Of a DNA stretch of 64,000 nt, positions 49,447 to 58,142 are shown one piece after another. The notes under the pieces are model-generated. The model ran no database searches. It was not told the origin of the DNA and saw nothing but the letters and a program-made list of their open reading frames with translations. The position numbers and the translations under genes were made by a program. This stretch comes from Streptacidiphilus albus JL83. Lineage in GTDB: Bacteria; Actinomycetota; Actinomycetes; Streptomycetales; Streptomycetaceae. The stretch is from the NCBI RefSeq assembly GCF_000744705.1, contig NZ_JQML01000001.1, forward strand, positions 6,644,017 to 6,708,016, read 5' to 3'. Each line of letters starts with the position of its first letter. The stretch's first letter is position 1.

Positions 49447-51122
49447 TGGCCCGTCGGATCGCCACCGTCCGAGGCATCGCCCTGGCGCCGGGCGTGAGCA
49501 AGAACGGTCGCCTCTACACGCCGGAGAACATCGGCAGGGCGTTCGAGCGCGCGAGTACCCGCCTCGCTGATCCCAAGGCGCGCCCACTGACGATGTTCAC
49601 GCACCACGACGGCGCGGGCAACCCAACCCACCTCGTGGGCCGAATTGCCCAGCTCACCAAGGACCGATCCAGCACGGTGCGCTTCCGGTCCGACATCGCA
49701 GACACAGAGCACGGACGCGACATCGCCAACCTGACTGCTACTGAGGATGACCAACCGGCTTTCCTCGATGGTGTCAGCATCCGAGGCCGTTGGATCGGGC
49801 CGGTGCGTCGGGTGCGGTTGCCGGACGGGTCCATGGTGGAGACCGCTGACGACCTGGAGATCCTCGGTCTGGACTACACCGACCGGCCCGGCGTGGACGA
49901 CGCCCGGATCGAGTCCAGCACCCCGGTAGGCCCCGATGACCCGGCCGAGGGCGAGCTCGGCGGCAGCCTGATCTTCGAGTCTGTCGACCGGGTGCTCGTC
50001 GAGGCGACGTCCGCGCCCTACGGGGAGGTCCCTTACGCCGATCCCGGCTATCAGAAGGACCGGAAGAAGCGGTACCCGATCGACACCAAGCGGCACGCCC
50101 AGGCGGCGTGGGCCTACATCAGCCAGGGCGACAACGCGAAGCCGTACACGGCCAGTCAGCTCAAGCGGGTCAAGGGCCGCATCCGGAAGGCACTGAAGGG
50201 GTTCGGAGTGACGACATCAGAGGCGGCACCGTCGGTGCCGCTGGCCGAGGACGCCGCGTACGAGGCCGTCACCGAGTGCATGGGGGACAGCGGCGCCGGG
50301 TTCTCCATCCAGGCCCGGAACGGGCCGATCAGCGTCAGCATCAGCGCCTACGACGGCATCGAGCCCGCCGAGCTGGAGGTCATCGCGCAGGCCGCGATGG
50401 GTGCAGCGTGCCTGGCGCTGAAGGCCATGGACCCGGACATGGACGCCGACATCGATGTCCCCGGCGCACCGGACGCCGACACCGACGCCTCGATGGAGGC
50501 GGCTAACCAGCGGCCGGACGACGACCAGATGGAGGCCGCGCCGCAGGTCAGCGACCGCCTGACCGAGGACCAGCAGCGCGCCCTGGCCGCCGCAGGGCTC
50601 CCTCCCGGCACCGTCGTCACACCCGCGGTCCTTACCGCAGCCCTCGCCCAGACCGCCCCGCCCGCGCCTGCGGCCGGGGCCCACCCGATCACACAGGAGG
50701 TGCCCGCCGTGAGCGAGCCCCAGACCCCGGCCGTCGCCGAGCAGGCACCTGCCACGCCCGCGCCGGCCATCACCCTGACCGCCGAGCAGTTCCAGCAGCT
50801 CCTCGCCGGCCGCGCGCCGGTCGCCGAGTCCGCGCCCGCGGCCCCGGCCGCCCCGGTCGTCGAGACCGAGGACCAGCGCGTCGCACGCCTGGTCGCCGAG
50901 GGCATCGCGGCCCAGCGCGGCGCGATCCTCGACGAGCTTCGCGAGGAGGTCCGCCAGACCGGGCCGGTGCGGAAGGGAATCCGGACCGAGCGGCCCGGCG
51001 GCCGGGCCGTTGCCGAGCAGGCCGAGGGCGGCACCGAGCAGAGCCCGGAGGACGAGCGCCGCGCCCGCAACGAGGCGCTCCTGAGCTGGGTCTCCAACGG
51101 CCGCTACAGCCTGGACGACTGA
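49446..51122 (+). CDS. Capsid maturation protease with scaffold domain
   Basis: 558 aa from ATG 49446. Protease part (residues 1-170) with KNGRLYTPENIGRAFERAS, FTHHDGAGNPTHLVGRIAQL (catalytic His region) and DGVSIRGRW. A DUF6582-type block YPIDTKRHAQAAWAYISQGD follows near residue 200. Residues 422-558 are an Ala/Glu/Pro scaffold. Internal GTG 50709 with AGGAGG at 50695 would make that scaffold as a separate protein. Confidence 0.85.
   Translation: MARRIATVRGIALAPGVSKNGRLYTPENIGRAFERASTRLADPKARPLTMFTHHDGAGNPTHLVGRIAQLTKDRSSTVRFRSDIADTEHGRDIANLTATEDDQPAFLDGVSIRGRWIGPVRRVRLPDGSMVETADDLEILGLDYTDRPGVDDARIESSTPVGPDDPAEGELGGSLIFESVDRVLVEATSAPYGEVPYADPGYQKDRKKRYPIDTKRHAQAAWAYISQGDNAKPYTASQLKRVKGRIRKALKGFGVTTSEAAPSVPLAEDAAYEAVTECMGDSGAGFSIQARNGPISVSISAYDGIEPAELEVIAQAAMGAACLALKAMDPDMDADIDVPGAPDADTDASMEAANQRPDDDQMEAAPQVSDRLTEDQQRALAAAGLPPGTVVTPAVLTAALAQTAPPAPAAGAHPITQEVPAVSEPQTPAVAEQAPATPAPAITLTAEQFQQLLAGRAPVAESAPAAPAAPVVETEDQRVARLVAEGIAAQRGAILDELREEVRQTGPVRKGIRTERPGGRAVAEQAEGGTEQSPEDERRARNEALLSWVSNGRYSLDD
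50695..50711 (+). promoter_or_regulatory. Internal ribosome site and start for free scaffold protein
   Basis: AGGAGG (50695-50700), 8-nt spacing and in-frame GTG 50709 inside the protease-scaffold gene. The product would be the 137-residue C-terminal part starting MSEPQTPAVAEQAP. Same principle as lambda C/Nu3. Confidence 0.7.
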
Positions 51123-51193
51123 CCCGAGACTGACTGCCCCACCTGACCGCCGCAGCACGGGCTGCGGTGCCGACACCGGCAGGAATGGTCGCC

Positions 51194-51221
51194 AAGCCCC
51201 GCCATCGAGCGGGGCTTTCGC
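51194..51221 (+). terminator. Terminator before the capsid gene
   Basis: Stem AAGCCCCGC / GCGGGGCTT with a 6-nt loop, followed by TCGCATTT. It separates protease/scaffold from the capsid gene, which may therefore have its own promoter. Confidence 0.8.
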
Positions 51222-51254
51222 ATTTCCCCCATTCCCTGCCCTGGAGGCACCCCT

Positions 51255-52628
51255 ATGTCTGCGGAACTCCGCGAGGCCCTGAATGCTGCTGGCGCATCTG
51301 CGCTGGTCAGCAAGGTGATCGATCCGAATCTCTTCGAGCTCTTGGCGCGGTACTCGCCGTTCATCGAGTGCCTGCCGTCGCAGAAGATCAACACGACCAC
51401 GTACTACTACAACACCCGCAACCAGGTCGCCTCCGGTGGCGCGGTCACCGACGGCGGCGCCCGCGCTGTCAGCGTCGGCAACTACTTCCAGAGCTCGTTC
51501 ACCGTCAAAAACCTGCAGGTCGTCGGGGCCGTGACTGGCTTCGCCGAGGAGGTCACCGCCGACGTCATCGGTGACCTGCGAGCCCGAGAAATCATGGGCG
51601 CGATCAAGGGCCTGCGGTGGGACACCGAGCAGATGCTCGTTGCCGGATCGGCTGGCGCGACGCAGTTCGGTCCCTACCCGCAGTTCGACGGCCTCGCGTC
51701 GCTGATCAACCAGTTCACCGCCAGCGGCAGCGCCGGCCAGAACGCCCTGGACGCCGCTGGCTCGAACATCAGCATCTCCCTGCTGAACCAGCTCATCGAC
51801 ATGGTGGAGTCGTACACGGCGGCGCAGGTCACCAACCCGGACTGGATGCTCGTGATGTCCTCGACCTCCGAGGGCGCGCTAAGCAGCCTGCTGACGAACC
51901 AGCAGCGGTTCGTGAACACGACCGAGGTCATCCCGGGCCTGATCGTGCCGTCGTACCGCAACATCCCGATCGTGCGGTCGTCCTACCTGGGCACCAAGGG
52001 CAACAGCATGGGCACCGTCACCGGCACCCCGGCGACGACCGGCGGTGTGCTGCCGGCGGGCACCTACTACTACAAGCTGGCGCCGGTCATGTCCCGCCAG
52101 GGCGAGGCCGCGGCCTCGGCCGAGGTGACCGTCACCACGACTACCGCTACCAGCACCGCGACCCTCGCGTTCACCCCGCCGACCGGGTTCCAGAGCTCAA
52201 CCCCGCAGCACTACATGCTCTACCGGGGCACTGCGTCCGGGGCTGAGACGCTGCTGGGCGCGGTCGACGCGGTGGTCGGCCTCGCGGCCGACAACATCAC
52301 CCCGATCCTGACCACGTCGATCGTGGACACCGGCAGCTACCTGGTGCCGCAGAACGGTGTGCAGGTTCCGGCGCAGGGGCCGACCACGTACATCGGCACT
52401 AACGCCGGGCTCAAGCCGCGGTCGACGGGGCAGGAGGACATCTACCTGACCTCGCGGGACCGCGACAACGTGTTGCGGCCGTACGTCCGCGACATTCAGC
52501 CGAAGGACGTCTACCCGACCACGGCCAGCCCGGACTCGATGCCGTTCGCGGTCGTGTCGGACACCTGCCTGGCCGTGCGCGGCCCGGAGTGGATCGGCCG
52601 ACTCACCCGCGTCGCGCCGGCGCTGTAG
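51255..52628 (+). CDS. Major capsid protein with inserted Ig-like domain
   Basis: 457 aa from ATG 51255 (GGAGG upstream). HK97-fold order: N-arm, VKNLQVVGAVTGFAEEVTAD, NPDWMLVMSSTSEGALSSLL, PGLIVPSYRNIPIVRSSYL. Residues about 258-375 interrupt the fold with a Thr/Ala-rich beta domain (AGTYYYKLAPVMSRQGEAAA, SSTPQHYMLYRGTASGAETL) of FN3/Ig type; the capsid sequence resumes at TSRDRDNVLRPYVRDIQPKD. Such inserts decorate the shell. Confidence 0.86.
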   Translation: MSAELREALNAAGASALVSKVIDPNLFELLARYSPFIECLPSQKINTTTYYYNTRNQVASGGAVTDGGARAVSVGNYFQSSFTVKNLQVVGAVTGFAEEVTADVIGDLRAREIMGAIKGLRWDTEQMLVAGSAGATQFGPYPQFDGLASLINQFTASGSAGQNALDAAGSNISISLLNQLIDMVESYTAAQVTNPDWMLVMSSTSEGALSSLLTNQQRFVNTTEVIPGLIVPSYRNIPIVRSSYLGTKGNSMGTVTGTPATTGGVLPAGTYYYKLAPVMSRQGEAAASAEVTVTTTTATSTATLAFTPPTGFQSSTPQHYMLYRGTASGAETLLGAVDAVVGLAADNITPILTTSIVDTGSYLVPQNGVQVPAQGPTTYIGTNAGLKPRSTGQEDIYLTSRDRDNVLRPYVRDIQPKDVYPTTASPDSMPFAVVSDTCLAVRGPEWIGRLTRVAPAL

Positions 52629-52638
52629 CACCTCCTCC

Positions 52639-52671
52639 CCGGTCACCCCGCCGAGTCCACGGGGCGACCGG
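52639..52671 (+). terminator. Hairpin after the capsid gene
   Basis: CCGGTC/GACCGG outer and CCCC/GGGG inner stems, followed by CCCCCTTCG. Likely partial terminator that favours capsid mRNA. Confidence 0.65.
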
Positions 52672-52698
52672 CCCCCTTCGTCCTGCTGGGAGGCAGCG

Positions 52699-52914
52699 AT
52701 GTACGTGAAGAAGAAGCGGCCGGGCGGCACGAGCCACGGCTACGTCTGGCCGAAGGCCGGGATGTGGGTCGAGATGAGCCCCGAGCACGCCCACGAGCTG
52801 GTCAGTATCCAGCCGGACGAGTTCGAGGCCGAGCCCGAGCTCCCGCGCGGCGCGAAGGTCCACAAGCAGGGCGACGACAGCGACGGCTCGACCGATCCGG
52901 ATCCGGAGGAGTAG
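52699..52914 (+). CDS. Small head protein
   Basis: 71 aa from ATG 52699 (GGGAGG upstream). Compact beta N-terminus (GYVWPKAGMWVEMSPEHAHE) and acidic Asp/Glu tail. Typical small gene between capsid and connector; exact role unknown. Confidence 0.65.
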   Translation: MYVKKKRPGGTSHGYVWPKAGMWVEMSPEHAHELVSIQPDEFEAEPELPRGAKVHKQGDDSDGSTDPDPEE

Positions 52915-52917
52915 CCG

Positions 52918-53589
52918 ATGGCCACGGACACGCCCACGCCGCTGTGCACCTGGGCACAGCTCACCGAGGGCGCGTTCGCCGACCTCGTCCGCGGCTACAC
53001 CAACCCGCAGGCGCAGACGGACGTCCTGTCCGAGGCCACCCGCATCTGCGAGGGCTCGGAGGGTGCCGGGCGGCGGCTCGCACCGTTCACCGGTCTGGTG
53101 GAGACGGAGCGGGCCACCGGCATCGACCCGGACGAGTACATCGACGCGGGCAACGTGCCGCTGGACTTGGCCGGCACGCTGGGCCTGTCTTACGCCTACT
53201 CGATGGGCACTACCAGCCTGGTCCGGCACGGCTGGCTGTCTCAGTACGCGCCGCGCTACCCGGACCTGTGGACGTACAGCGTCGAGTCGATCCTGATCAG
53301 CCGGTCGTACGGCGGCGATCAACTGGTGAACCTGGCCAACGTGCGCGGACCGTACGCGGACAGCGGCGAAATCTGGTTTCCGATCGGAACGTTCCTGCCC
53401 GTCGGATCGATCATCACCTACACCTACGGCGGCGGGTACTCCACGATGCCCGCCGACGCCTGCCGGGCCGGGAAGCTCATGACGGCCTCGCTCGTGGCCC
53501 GTGAACTCGACCCGACCGGCCAGCAGCACGGGCACGACCCGGACGTCCTGGCCGCCGAGGCCACGGCGATCCTGGACGGCTACCGGTGA
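52918..53589 (+). CDS. Head-tail connector, gp6-like adaptor
   Basis: 223 aa from ATG 52918. Helical start (CTWAQLTEGAFADLVRGYTN, LSEATRICEGSEGAGRRLAP) as in HK97 gp6/SPP1 gp15 adaptors, beta insert in the middle, and a C-terminal helix. Position after the capsid supports it. Confidence 0.72.
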   Translation: MATDTPTPLCTWAQLTEGAFADLVRGYTNPQAQTDVLSEATRICEGSEGAGRRLAPFTGLVETERATGIDPDEYIDAGNVPLDLAGTLGLSYAYSMGTTSLVRHGWLSQYAPRYPDLWTYSVESILISRSYGGDQLVNLANVRGPYADSGEIWFPIGTFLPVGSIITYTYGGGYSTMPADACRAGKLMTASLVARELDPTGQQHGHDPDVLAAEATAILDGYR

Positions 53590-54251
53590 CCTGGGGCGTC
53601 CATAGCGCGGCCCACCACACGGTGAAGCGGCACATGTCCGCCGCCGCGCGCAAAAGGCTCTCCGAGCGGATGAAGGGCAAGCACCACAAGCTCTCCGCTG
53701 CGGCGAAGGCGAAGATCCGGGCGAAGCTCAAGGGCAAGCACCACAAGGGCCACAAAATGAGCGCGGCCGAGAAGGCCAAGATCCGCTCCAAGCTGAAGGG
53801 CCGCCACCACAAGAAGCACCACCTGTCCGCCGCGGCCCGGGCCAAGCTCTCCGCAGAGCGCCGAGGCAAGCGCCACGCTCACCGGGGCCACGCGCTGTCG
53901 GCCGAGACCCGGGCCAAGATCAGCGCCGCGCTGAGGGCAAGGCGCGGAGGCTCATCCGGGGGACGTCGATCGCGCCGGGCGCATCCGGCCGGCGCACCGC
54001 GCCACCTCCGGTCCGGCTACCGCAAGGCACGGCGGCTGCGCCGGGGGCACCGCCATCCGGACCGGCACGGGCACCGGCGCGTCCACTGGACCCGGGCCGG
54101 TCACCGGCACCACCACTGGCAGATCGTCGGCCACCACGGCAAGCAGGGCGGCCCCGCGCCGCGCCGCCTGCGCGGCGGCAGCCGCATCGCTGCACGCGCC
54201 GACCGCGCGAAGAAGCTGCAGAAGTCACGACGGACACGGAGGCGGCGTTGA
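53586..54251 (+). CDS. His/Lys/Arg-rich NUMOD3-like repeat protein
   Basis: 221 aa from GTG 53586. Five successive repeats of about 22 residues, of the type LSAAAKAKIRAKLKGKHHK, MSAAEKAKIRSKLKGRHHKK and LSAETRAKISAALRARRGG, match the NUMOD3 DNA-binding module of GIY-YIG homing endonucleases. No nuclease domain is present. The second half is Arg/His/Gly-rich. It sits among connector genes, overlapping both neighbours, so it is probably made with the head and may bind packaged DNA. Confidence 0.72.
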   Translation: MTWGVHSAAHHTVKRHMSAAARKRLSERMKGKHHKLSAAAKAKIRAKLKGKHHKGHKMSAAEKAKIRSKLKGRHHKKHHLSAAARAKLSAERRGKRHAHRGHALSAETRAKISAALRARRGGSSGGRRSRRAHPAGAPRHLRSGYRKARRLRRGHRHPDRHGHRRVHWTRAGHRHHHWQIVGHHGKQGGPAPRRLRGGSRIAARADRAKKLQKSRRTRRRR

Positions 54252-54745
54252 GTCTTGCCGATGCACCCGACCGGGAGGCCGCGTGGCTGGCCACGACCGG
54301 CGACGGTCTGCCGTCCCTGCTGACCGCCGACGGCGGTCCGTGGGACGTGATCCAGGCGTACGCCCCGCGCACGCCGAACATGCGACAGACACAGCTGTAC
54401 GTGATCCGCCGGCGCTACCCGACGGCGCGGTTCGCCCAACAGCGGCGGATGGCGACGCATTACCTCCAGCTCACCGCCACCTGGCCAGTCGGGCAGGGCA
54501 GCACCGGGACCGGCATTGCCGAGAACGAGCAACGCGCGCTCGACGTCGCCCTGGCGCTCGTCGTCACGCGCCTGGAGGGCTTCGTCGCCGACAAGTCCCA
54601 CGGCGGCCGGTTCTTGAGCGTGGGCGAGGCCCCCAACGGCTCGGCCTTCAACACCGAGCTCGGCGACCCGATCGCGGGCATCGCCAACGGCCTGCTGACG
54701 GCGACGATCACGTACACCGCAGACGACGACGAGTACATCGAGTAG
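54248..54745 (+). CDS. Tail terminator / head-tail joining protein
   Basis: 165 aa from TTG 54248. LPSLLTADGGPWDVIQAYAP and MATHYLQLTATWPVGQGSTG with a C-terminal beta part (LTATITYTADDDEYIE) fit small tail-completion proteins of this location. Assigned mainly from order. Confidence 0.65.
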   Translation: MSLADAPDREAAWLATTGDGLPSLLTADGGPWDVIQAYAPRTPNMRQTQLYVIRRRYPTARFAQQRRMATHYLQLTATWPVGQGSTGTGIAENEQRALDVALALVVTRLEGFVADKSHGGRFLSVGEAPNGSAFNTELGDPIAGIANGLLTATITYTADDDEYIE

Positions 54746-54758
54746 AGGGGAGGCAGCT

Positions 54759-54956
54759 GTGCTCCAGCGGAACGCCACGGATCATCCGTTGGACGTGATG
54801 GCCATCCCGGCCACTGTCCAGCCCGGCGAGCAAGTCGACTGGCCTGACCGGATCGTCGGGTTCGAGCCCGAGTCCGACGGCGAGGACCAGGGCGTCGACC
54901 CGGCGCCGACCAAGAGCGTCCGCAGGACGTCCAAGAGCGCAGAGGGGACTGACTGA
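54759..54956 (+). CDS. Small hypothetical structural protein
   Basis: 65 aa from GTG 54759 after GGGGAGG. VMAIPATVQPGEQVDWPDRI then an acidic to basic tail. Resembles the small protein at 52699 in layout. Shares one base with the tail tube start. Confidence 0.6.
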   Translation: MLQRNATDHPLDVMAIPATVQPGEQVDWPDRIVGFEPESDGEDQGVDPAPTKSVRRTSKSAEGTD

Positions 54957-56125
54957 TGGCGCTTCTCGCACGCCTGGGCACACTGGCCATGGGCAAAGAG
55001 GCATCGGGTGCACCGGGGACGTACGTCACACCGACGGTCGGGATCCCGTATACCGGGAGCTCCGGCTTCGAGGACGTCATCGCGCAGCTGCGCGACGAGT
55101 CGGTGCGCGCGGATGACTCGGTGCTGCACGGCTCGTACCAGGGCCCGGCGCACTCCGAGTGGTCCATCGACGTCCTCGCCTACCCGGATCTGGCTCCGTG
55201 GTTCTTCGCGGCGGTGATCGGTCCGGACGTCGTAACGGCGGGGACTTCGACCACACTGTCCGTCGGCACTGCAGCGGGGGCCAAGCTGGTCTCCCTTCCA
55301 GTGTCGCTGGCGGCGGGCACGCCCGTGCGTCTGGACTCGGCTGCGCTGCAGGAGTACGCCGTCACTGTCGGTGCTCCGACTGGCACCGGGCCCTACGTTC
55401 ACACGGTCACCACGGTGGCCGGGCAGTCGGTGGGGCTGGCCTACGCGCACGCCGCCTCGGTGGTGGTGCAGACCCCAACCATCCACACCTTCCGGCAGAA
55501 CCCGGCCGTGCTGCTGCCGACGTACAGCTTCACCTACTTCGACACCGTGGCCCCGGTGAGCTGCTCGTATGTCCGGTTCTCCGACCTTCAGATGAAGATC
55601 GACCCGAAGGCGTCGGTCTCGCTGAGCGTGAAGGCGATCGGTTTCCCCAGCGTCCCGCAGACCGCGGCTACGGGGGCCTACACGGCCTACGATCCGTGGC
55701 TGGGCTGGTCCTGGACGCAGACCATCGGTGGCGCGGCCTCGACGCGCGGGCTGAGCTACGACGCCACCTTCAAGCGGGCCACGGAGGCCATCGCGGGCTC
55801 CGACGGCACGCAGGCGCCGAGGGAAGTCTTCGCTGCCGCGCTGGAGTACGACGGGACGCTCAAGTGCGTCTACGAGAACAGCCTCGACTTGGCGCTGTTC
55901 CTCGGCAACACGCAGCTGCCGCTGGTGATGGGTCTGCAGCAGCCGATCAGTCGCGGTGGCCAGTCGCTGACGCTCACCAGCAGCAAGAGCGCGGCCTTCA
56001 AGGGCAAGCGGGACCTCAGCGGCCCGTACGCTGCGGCCGACTTCAGCGTGTCCGGTGTGGCGAACACGACCGATGGCGGCGTGGTCCAGGCCGTCGTGCA
56101 GAACTGGCAGACCACCGCCTACTGA
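54956..56125 (+). CDS. Major tail tube protein
   Basis: 389 aa from ATG 54956. Beta-rich; YVTPTVGIPYTGSSGFEDVI, YPDLAPWFFAAVIG and MKIDPKASVSLSVKAIGFPS recall siphovirus tail tube proteins with a duplicated or enlarged fold. Residues about 95-165 look like an added beta domain (Val/Thr/Ala-rich). Followed by a long nested hairpin. Confidence 0.78.
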   Translation: MALLARLGTLAMGKEASGAPGTYVTPTVGIPYTGSSGFEDVIAQLRDESVRADDSVLHGSYQGPAHSEWSIDVLAYPDLAPWFFAAVIGPDVVTAGTSTTLSVGTAAGAKLVSLPVSLAAGTPVRLDSAALQEYAVTVGAPTGTGPYVHTVTTVAGQSVGLAYAHAASVVVQTPTIHTFRQNPAVLLPTYSFTYFDTVAPVSCSYVRFSDLQMKIDPKASVSLSVKAIGFPSVPQTAATGAYTAYDPWLGWSWTQTIGGAASTRGLSYDATFKRATEAIAGSDGTQAPREVFAAALEYDGTLKCVYENSLDLALFLGNTQLPLVMGLQQPISRGGQSLTLTSSKSAAFKGKRDLSGPYAAADFSVSGVANTTDGGVVQAVVQNWQTTAY

Positions 56126-56141
56126 GGCGGCCCCACTGACT

Positions 56142-56203
56142 CCCGGCGTGCTGGCTGTGGCGCTGACGTGTGAGGGCGCGGGGAGCGCCCCCAGCACGCC
56201 GGG
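56142..56203 (+). terminator. Nested hairpin after the tail tube gene
   Basis: Perfect 13-bp outer stem CCCGGCGTGCTGG / CCAGCACGCCGGG, with inner GGGCGC/GCGCCC. Located between tail tube and chaperone genes, where expression must fall. Confidence 0.7.
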
Positions 56204-56241
56204 ACACCAACCCCCTGATCCCTCACCCCAGGAGCAGCACG

Positions 56242-56817
56242 ATGAGTACTCCCATCCCGGCCGACCAGGTCCCCGTCTACTCGCAGCCCGTGGCGGTGGC
56301 CGCGCCGATGCCGGTGCCGGCGGCGTTCCTCTCGCCGCCCCCGGCCGTCGCACCCGCGCCGGTCGTTGAGCAGCCGACCGCACCGCAGCCGGCGCCGCTG
56401 CCGCAGATCCAGGCCGTGCAGTCGATCGAGCCGTCCGTACAGATCCCCGAGGGCGGCTACGCGCGCCGGATCGTGCGGGTGCCGCTGCCGCAGCTCCACC
56501 TGGAAGGGATGGCCGAGCCGTGGATCGAGATGCGCAATCCGGGGCTCATGTCGACCGAGGCCCTGGAGCAGATCGGTAAGGGTCTGCAGGGCATCCGGGT
56601 CGCGGAGGGCGAGGAGCCCACGGCGGAGGACGAGGGGGTCATCTACGAGACAGTCGCGCAGCTCCTACGCCGCTGGTGCATGTGGGACGGGTCGAGCGTC
56701 GAGGACACACCGTCGATGCTGCCCGAGATCCCCACCGCCGCGCTCCTACGGCGGGTCCCGCTGGTGGTGGTCCGGCAGATCGTGCGCGCCTTCCAGGAGC
56801 TGCAGGACCCTCAGTAG
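56242..56817 (+). CDS. Tail assembly chaperone (G-like)
   Basis: 191 aa from ATG 56242 (AGGAGCAG upstream). Pro/Ala-rich first 65 residues, then RIVRVPLPQLHLEGMAEPWI and a helical C-terminus ending VVRQIVRAFQELQDPQ. Position between tail tube and tape measure is that of the G/GT pair; a -1 shift near 56810 would extend it into the next frame. Confidence 0.76.
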   Translation: MSTPIPADQVPVYSQPVAVAAPMPVPAAFLSPPPAVAPAPVVEQPTAPQPAPLPQIQAVQSIEPSVQIPEGGYARRIVRVPLPQLHLEGMAEPWIEMRNPGLMSTEALEQIGKGLQGIRVAEGEEPTAEDEGVIYETVAQLLRRWCMWDGSSVEDTPSMLPEIPTAALLRRVPLVVVRQIVRAFQELQDPQ

Positions 56818-57056
56818 AGCTCGACTCCAGCTACCTCAACGATGTGCTGTGGCCTGCGGAATCCGTCTACGGCGGGACGTGGTCGAGCGGGCCGGTGCCG
56901 GTTGAGGTGCAGTGGGTCGAGCTCATGCTCGCCTACCACTGGTCGTGGGACCAGCTGGTGGCCACGCCGCCGTACGTGCGCCGGGTGTGCTGGGATCTGC
57001 TGGACGCGCGCCGACGAGCGCGGCAGGAGGCAGAGCGTCAGCGGAACGGGGGGTGA
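56811..57056 (+). CDS. Tail chaperone frameshift extension (T-like)
   Basis: The -1 frame relative to the upstream gene is open across its stop and reads SVELDSSYLNDVLWPAESVY through WVELMLAYHWSWDQLVATPP to ARQEAERQRNGG. Residues before GTG 56844 already look natural, which favours a fusion by frameshift over independent initiation. Shift point probably at C-CCT (56807-56811). Confidence 0.6.
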   Translation, partial: SVELDSSYLNDVLWPAESVYGGTWSSGPVPVEVQWVELMLAYHWSWDQLVATPPYVRRVCWDLLDARRRARQEAERQRNGG

Positions 57057-57517
57057 TGGCGGTGCCGGAGTTGGAGCCCGGGGTGCTGCGGGCTGCGCTG
57101 GAGCGGATCGCCGAGGCGGGTGTTCAGCGGGCCCGGGCCGGGCTGGAGCTCCTGGCCGTCGAGGTCGAAGACCAGGCCCGGATCACCGCGCACAACGGGG
57201 AGCACTCGTACGGCACGCCGACGCCGGCACGGCCCGGCGAGGGCCCGGCGAAGATCAGTGGCACCCTGCTGGACTCCATCGGGCACAACGAGATCGCACC
57301 GAGCCCAGAGGGCTGGTCGACCAAGGTCGGTCCCCGCACTGGGTACACCCCGCCGTACGGTGGTCGGCGTCGCACGCCGGCGCACATGTACGGCTACTAC
57401 CTGGAGACCGGCGACCACGGCATCACCTATCCGTGGCTCAAGCCTGCCGCCGACACAGCTGCGAAGAGCGCCGCGCTGCTGTTCGCGAAGGCCTTCAACG
57501 AGACCGACTGGGCCTGA
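57056..57517 (+). CDS. HK97 gp10-like tail completion protein
   Basis: 153 aa from ATG 57056, sharing a base with the previous stop. RARAGLELLAVEVEDQARIT then SGTLLDSIGHNEIAPSPEG and YGYYLETGDHGITYPWLKPA is the helix-then-beta plan of gp10-like neck or tail-completion proteins. Its place after the chaperones is unusual but known. Confidence 0.7.
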   Translation: MAVPELEPGVLRAALERIAEAGVQRARAGLELLAVEVEDQARITAHNGEHSYGTPTPARPGEGPAKISGTLLDSIGHNEIAPSPEGWSTKVGPRTGYTPPYGGRRRTPAHMYGYYLETGDHGITYPWLKPAADTAAKSAALLFAKAFNETDWA

Positions 57518-57522
57518 GGCAG

Positions 57523-58026
57523 TCAGTGCTGCGGCGCGACGGAGCAGCCGTATGAGGTGCCGTCGGTGGCGGTCAGGTTGCCGCCGATGTCGGTGATCTG
57601 CGACAGCGGGACCGGCGCCGCGAAGGCGTTCGGGCCGGGGCTGACCTGGACGTCGTGGGGGTAGAGGTTGCCTGCTGCGTCGCCCGCGTGTGTGATCAGC
57701 TCGCCTGGCACGGTGACGGTTGCGGTCCAGCTCATGCTGCCGTCGCCGCGGTCGCGGTAGGTGATGGCGCATTGCGGGTCACCGGGGTAGACGAAGGTCG
57801 GCTCAACGGCCGGTGCTTGCGAGGCCTTCGCGGGCGCACTGGTTGTCTGGCTTGGGGATGGCGTGGTCGCCGATGCCGGCGGGGTGCTGGGTGCTGATGT
57901 CGTCGTCGACTTCTGCGGGTCGACGATGGCGACCAGGACGGCGACGCCGCAGAAGACGGCGATTCCGACGCCGATCTTCTGCCCCTTGGTCATGGGTTGC
58001 TTCTGCACGCCTCGGTGCCCGCTCAT
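57523..58026 (-). CDS. Membrane-anchored moron inside the tail module
   Basis: 167 aa from ATG 58026 (GGTGG upstream; ATG 57993 possible). IGVGIAVFCGVAVLVAIV is an N-terminal membrane anchor, followed by a Ser/Thr/Pro linker and an outside beta domain with two cysteines (DPQCAIT, SYGCSVAP). It opposes all late genes and ends 5 nt from the convergent stop. Likely expressed in the lysogen, perhaps altering the cell surface. Confidence 0.72.
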   Translation of the reverse strand: MSGHRGVQKQPMTKGQKIGVGIAVFCGVAVLVAIVDPQKSTTTSAPSTPPASATTPSPSQTTSAPAKASQAPAVEPTFVYPGDPQCAITYRDRGDGSMSWTATVTVPGELITHAGDAAGNLYPHDVQVSPGPNAFAAPVPLSQITDIGGNLTATDGTSYGCSVAPQH

Positions 58027-58142
58027 CTGTTTCCACCCCCGTGCCGTGCGCCCCTGTGGGCATGGCCGTTCCGCACCGTAGCCCGTCCCGGTGATCATCC
58101 GCACGCAATCCACACAACTCAACAGCGGGGCCGGGGGGCGAG

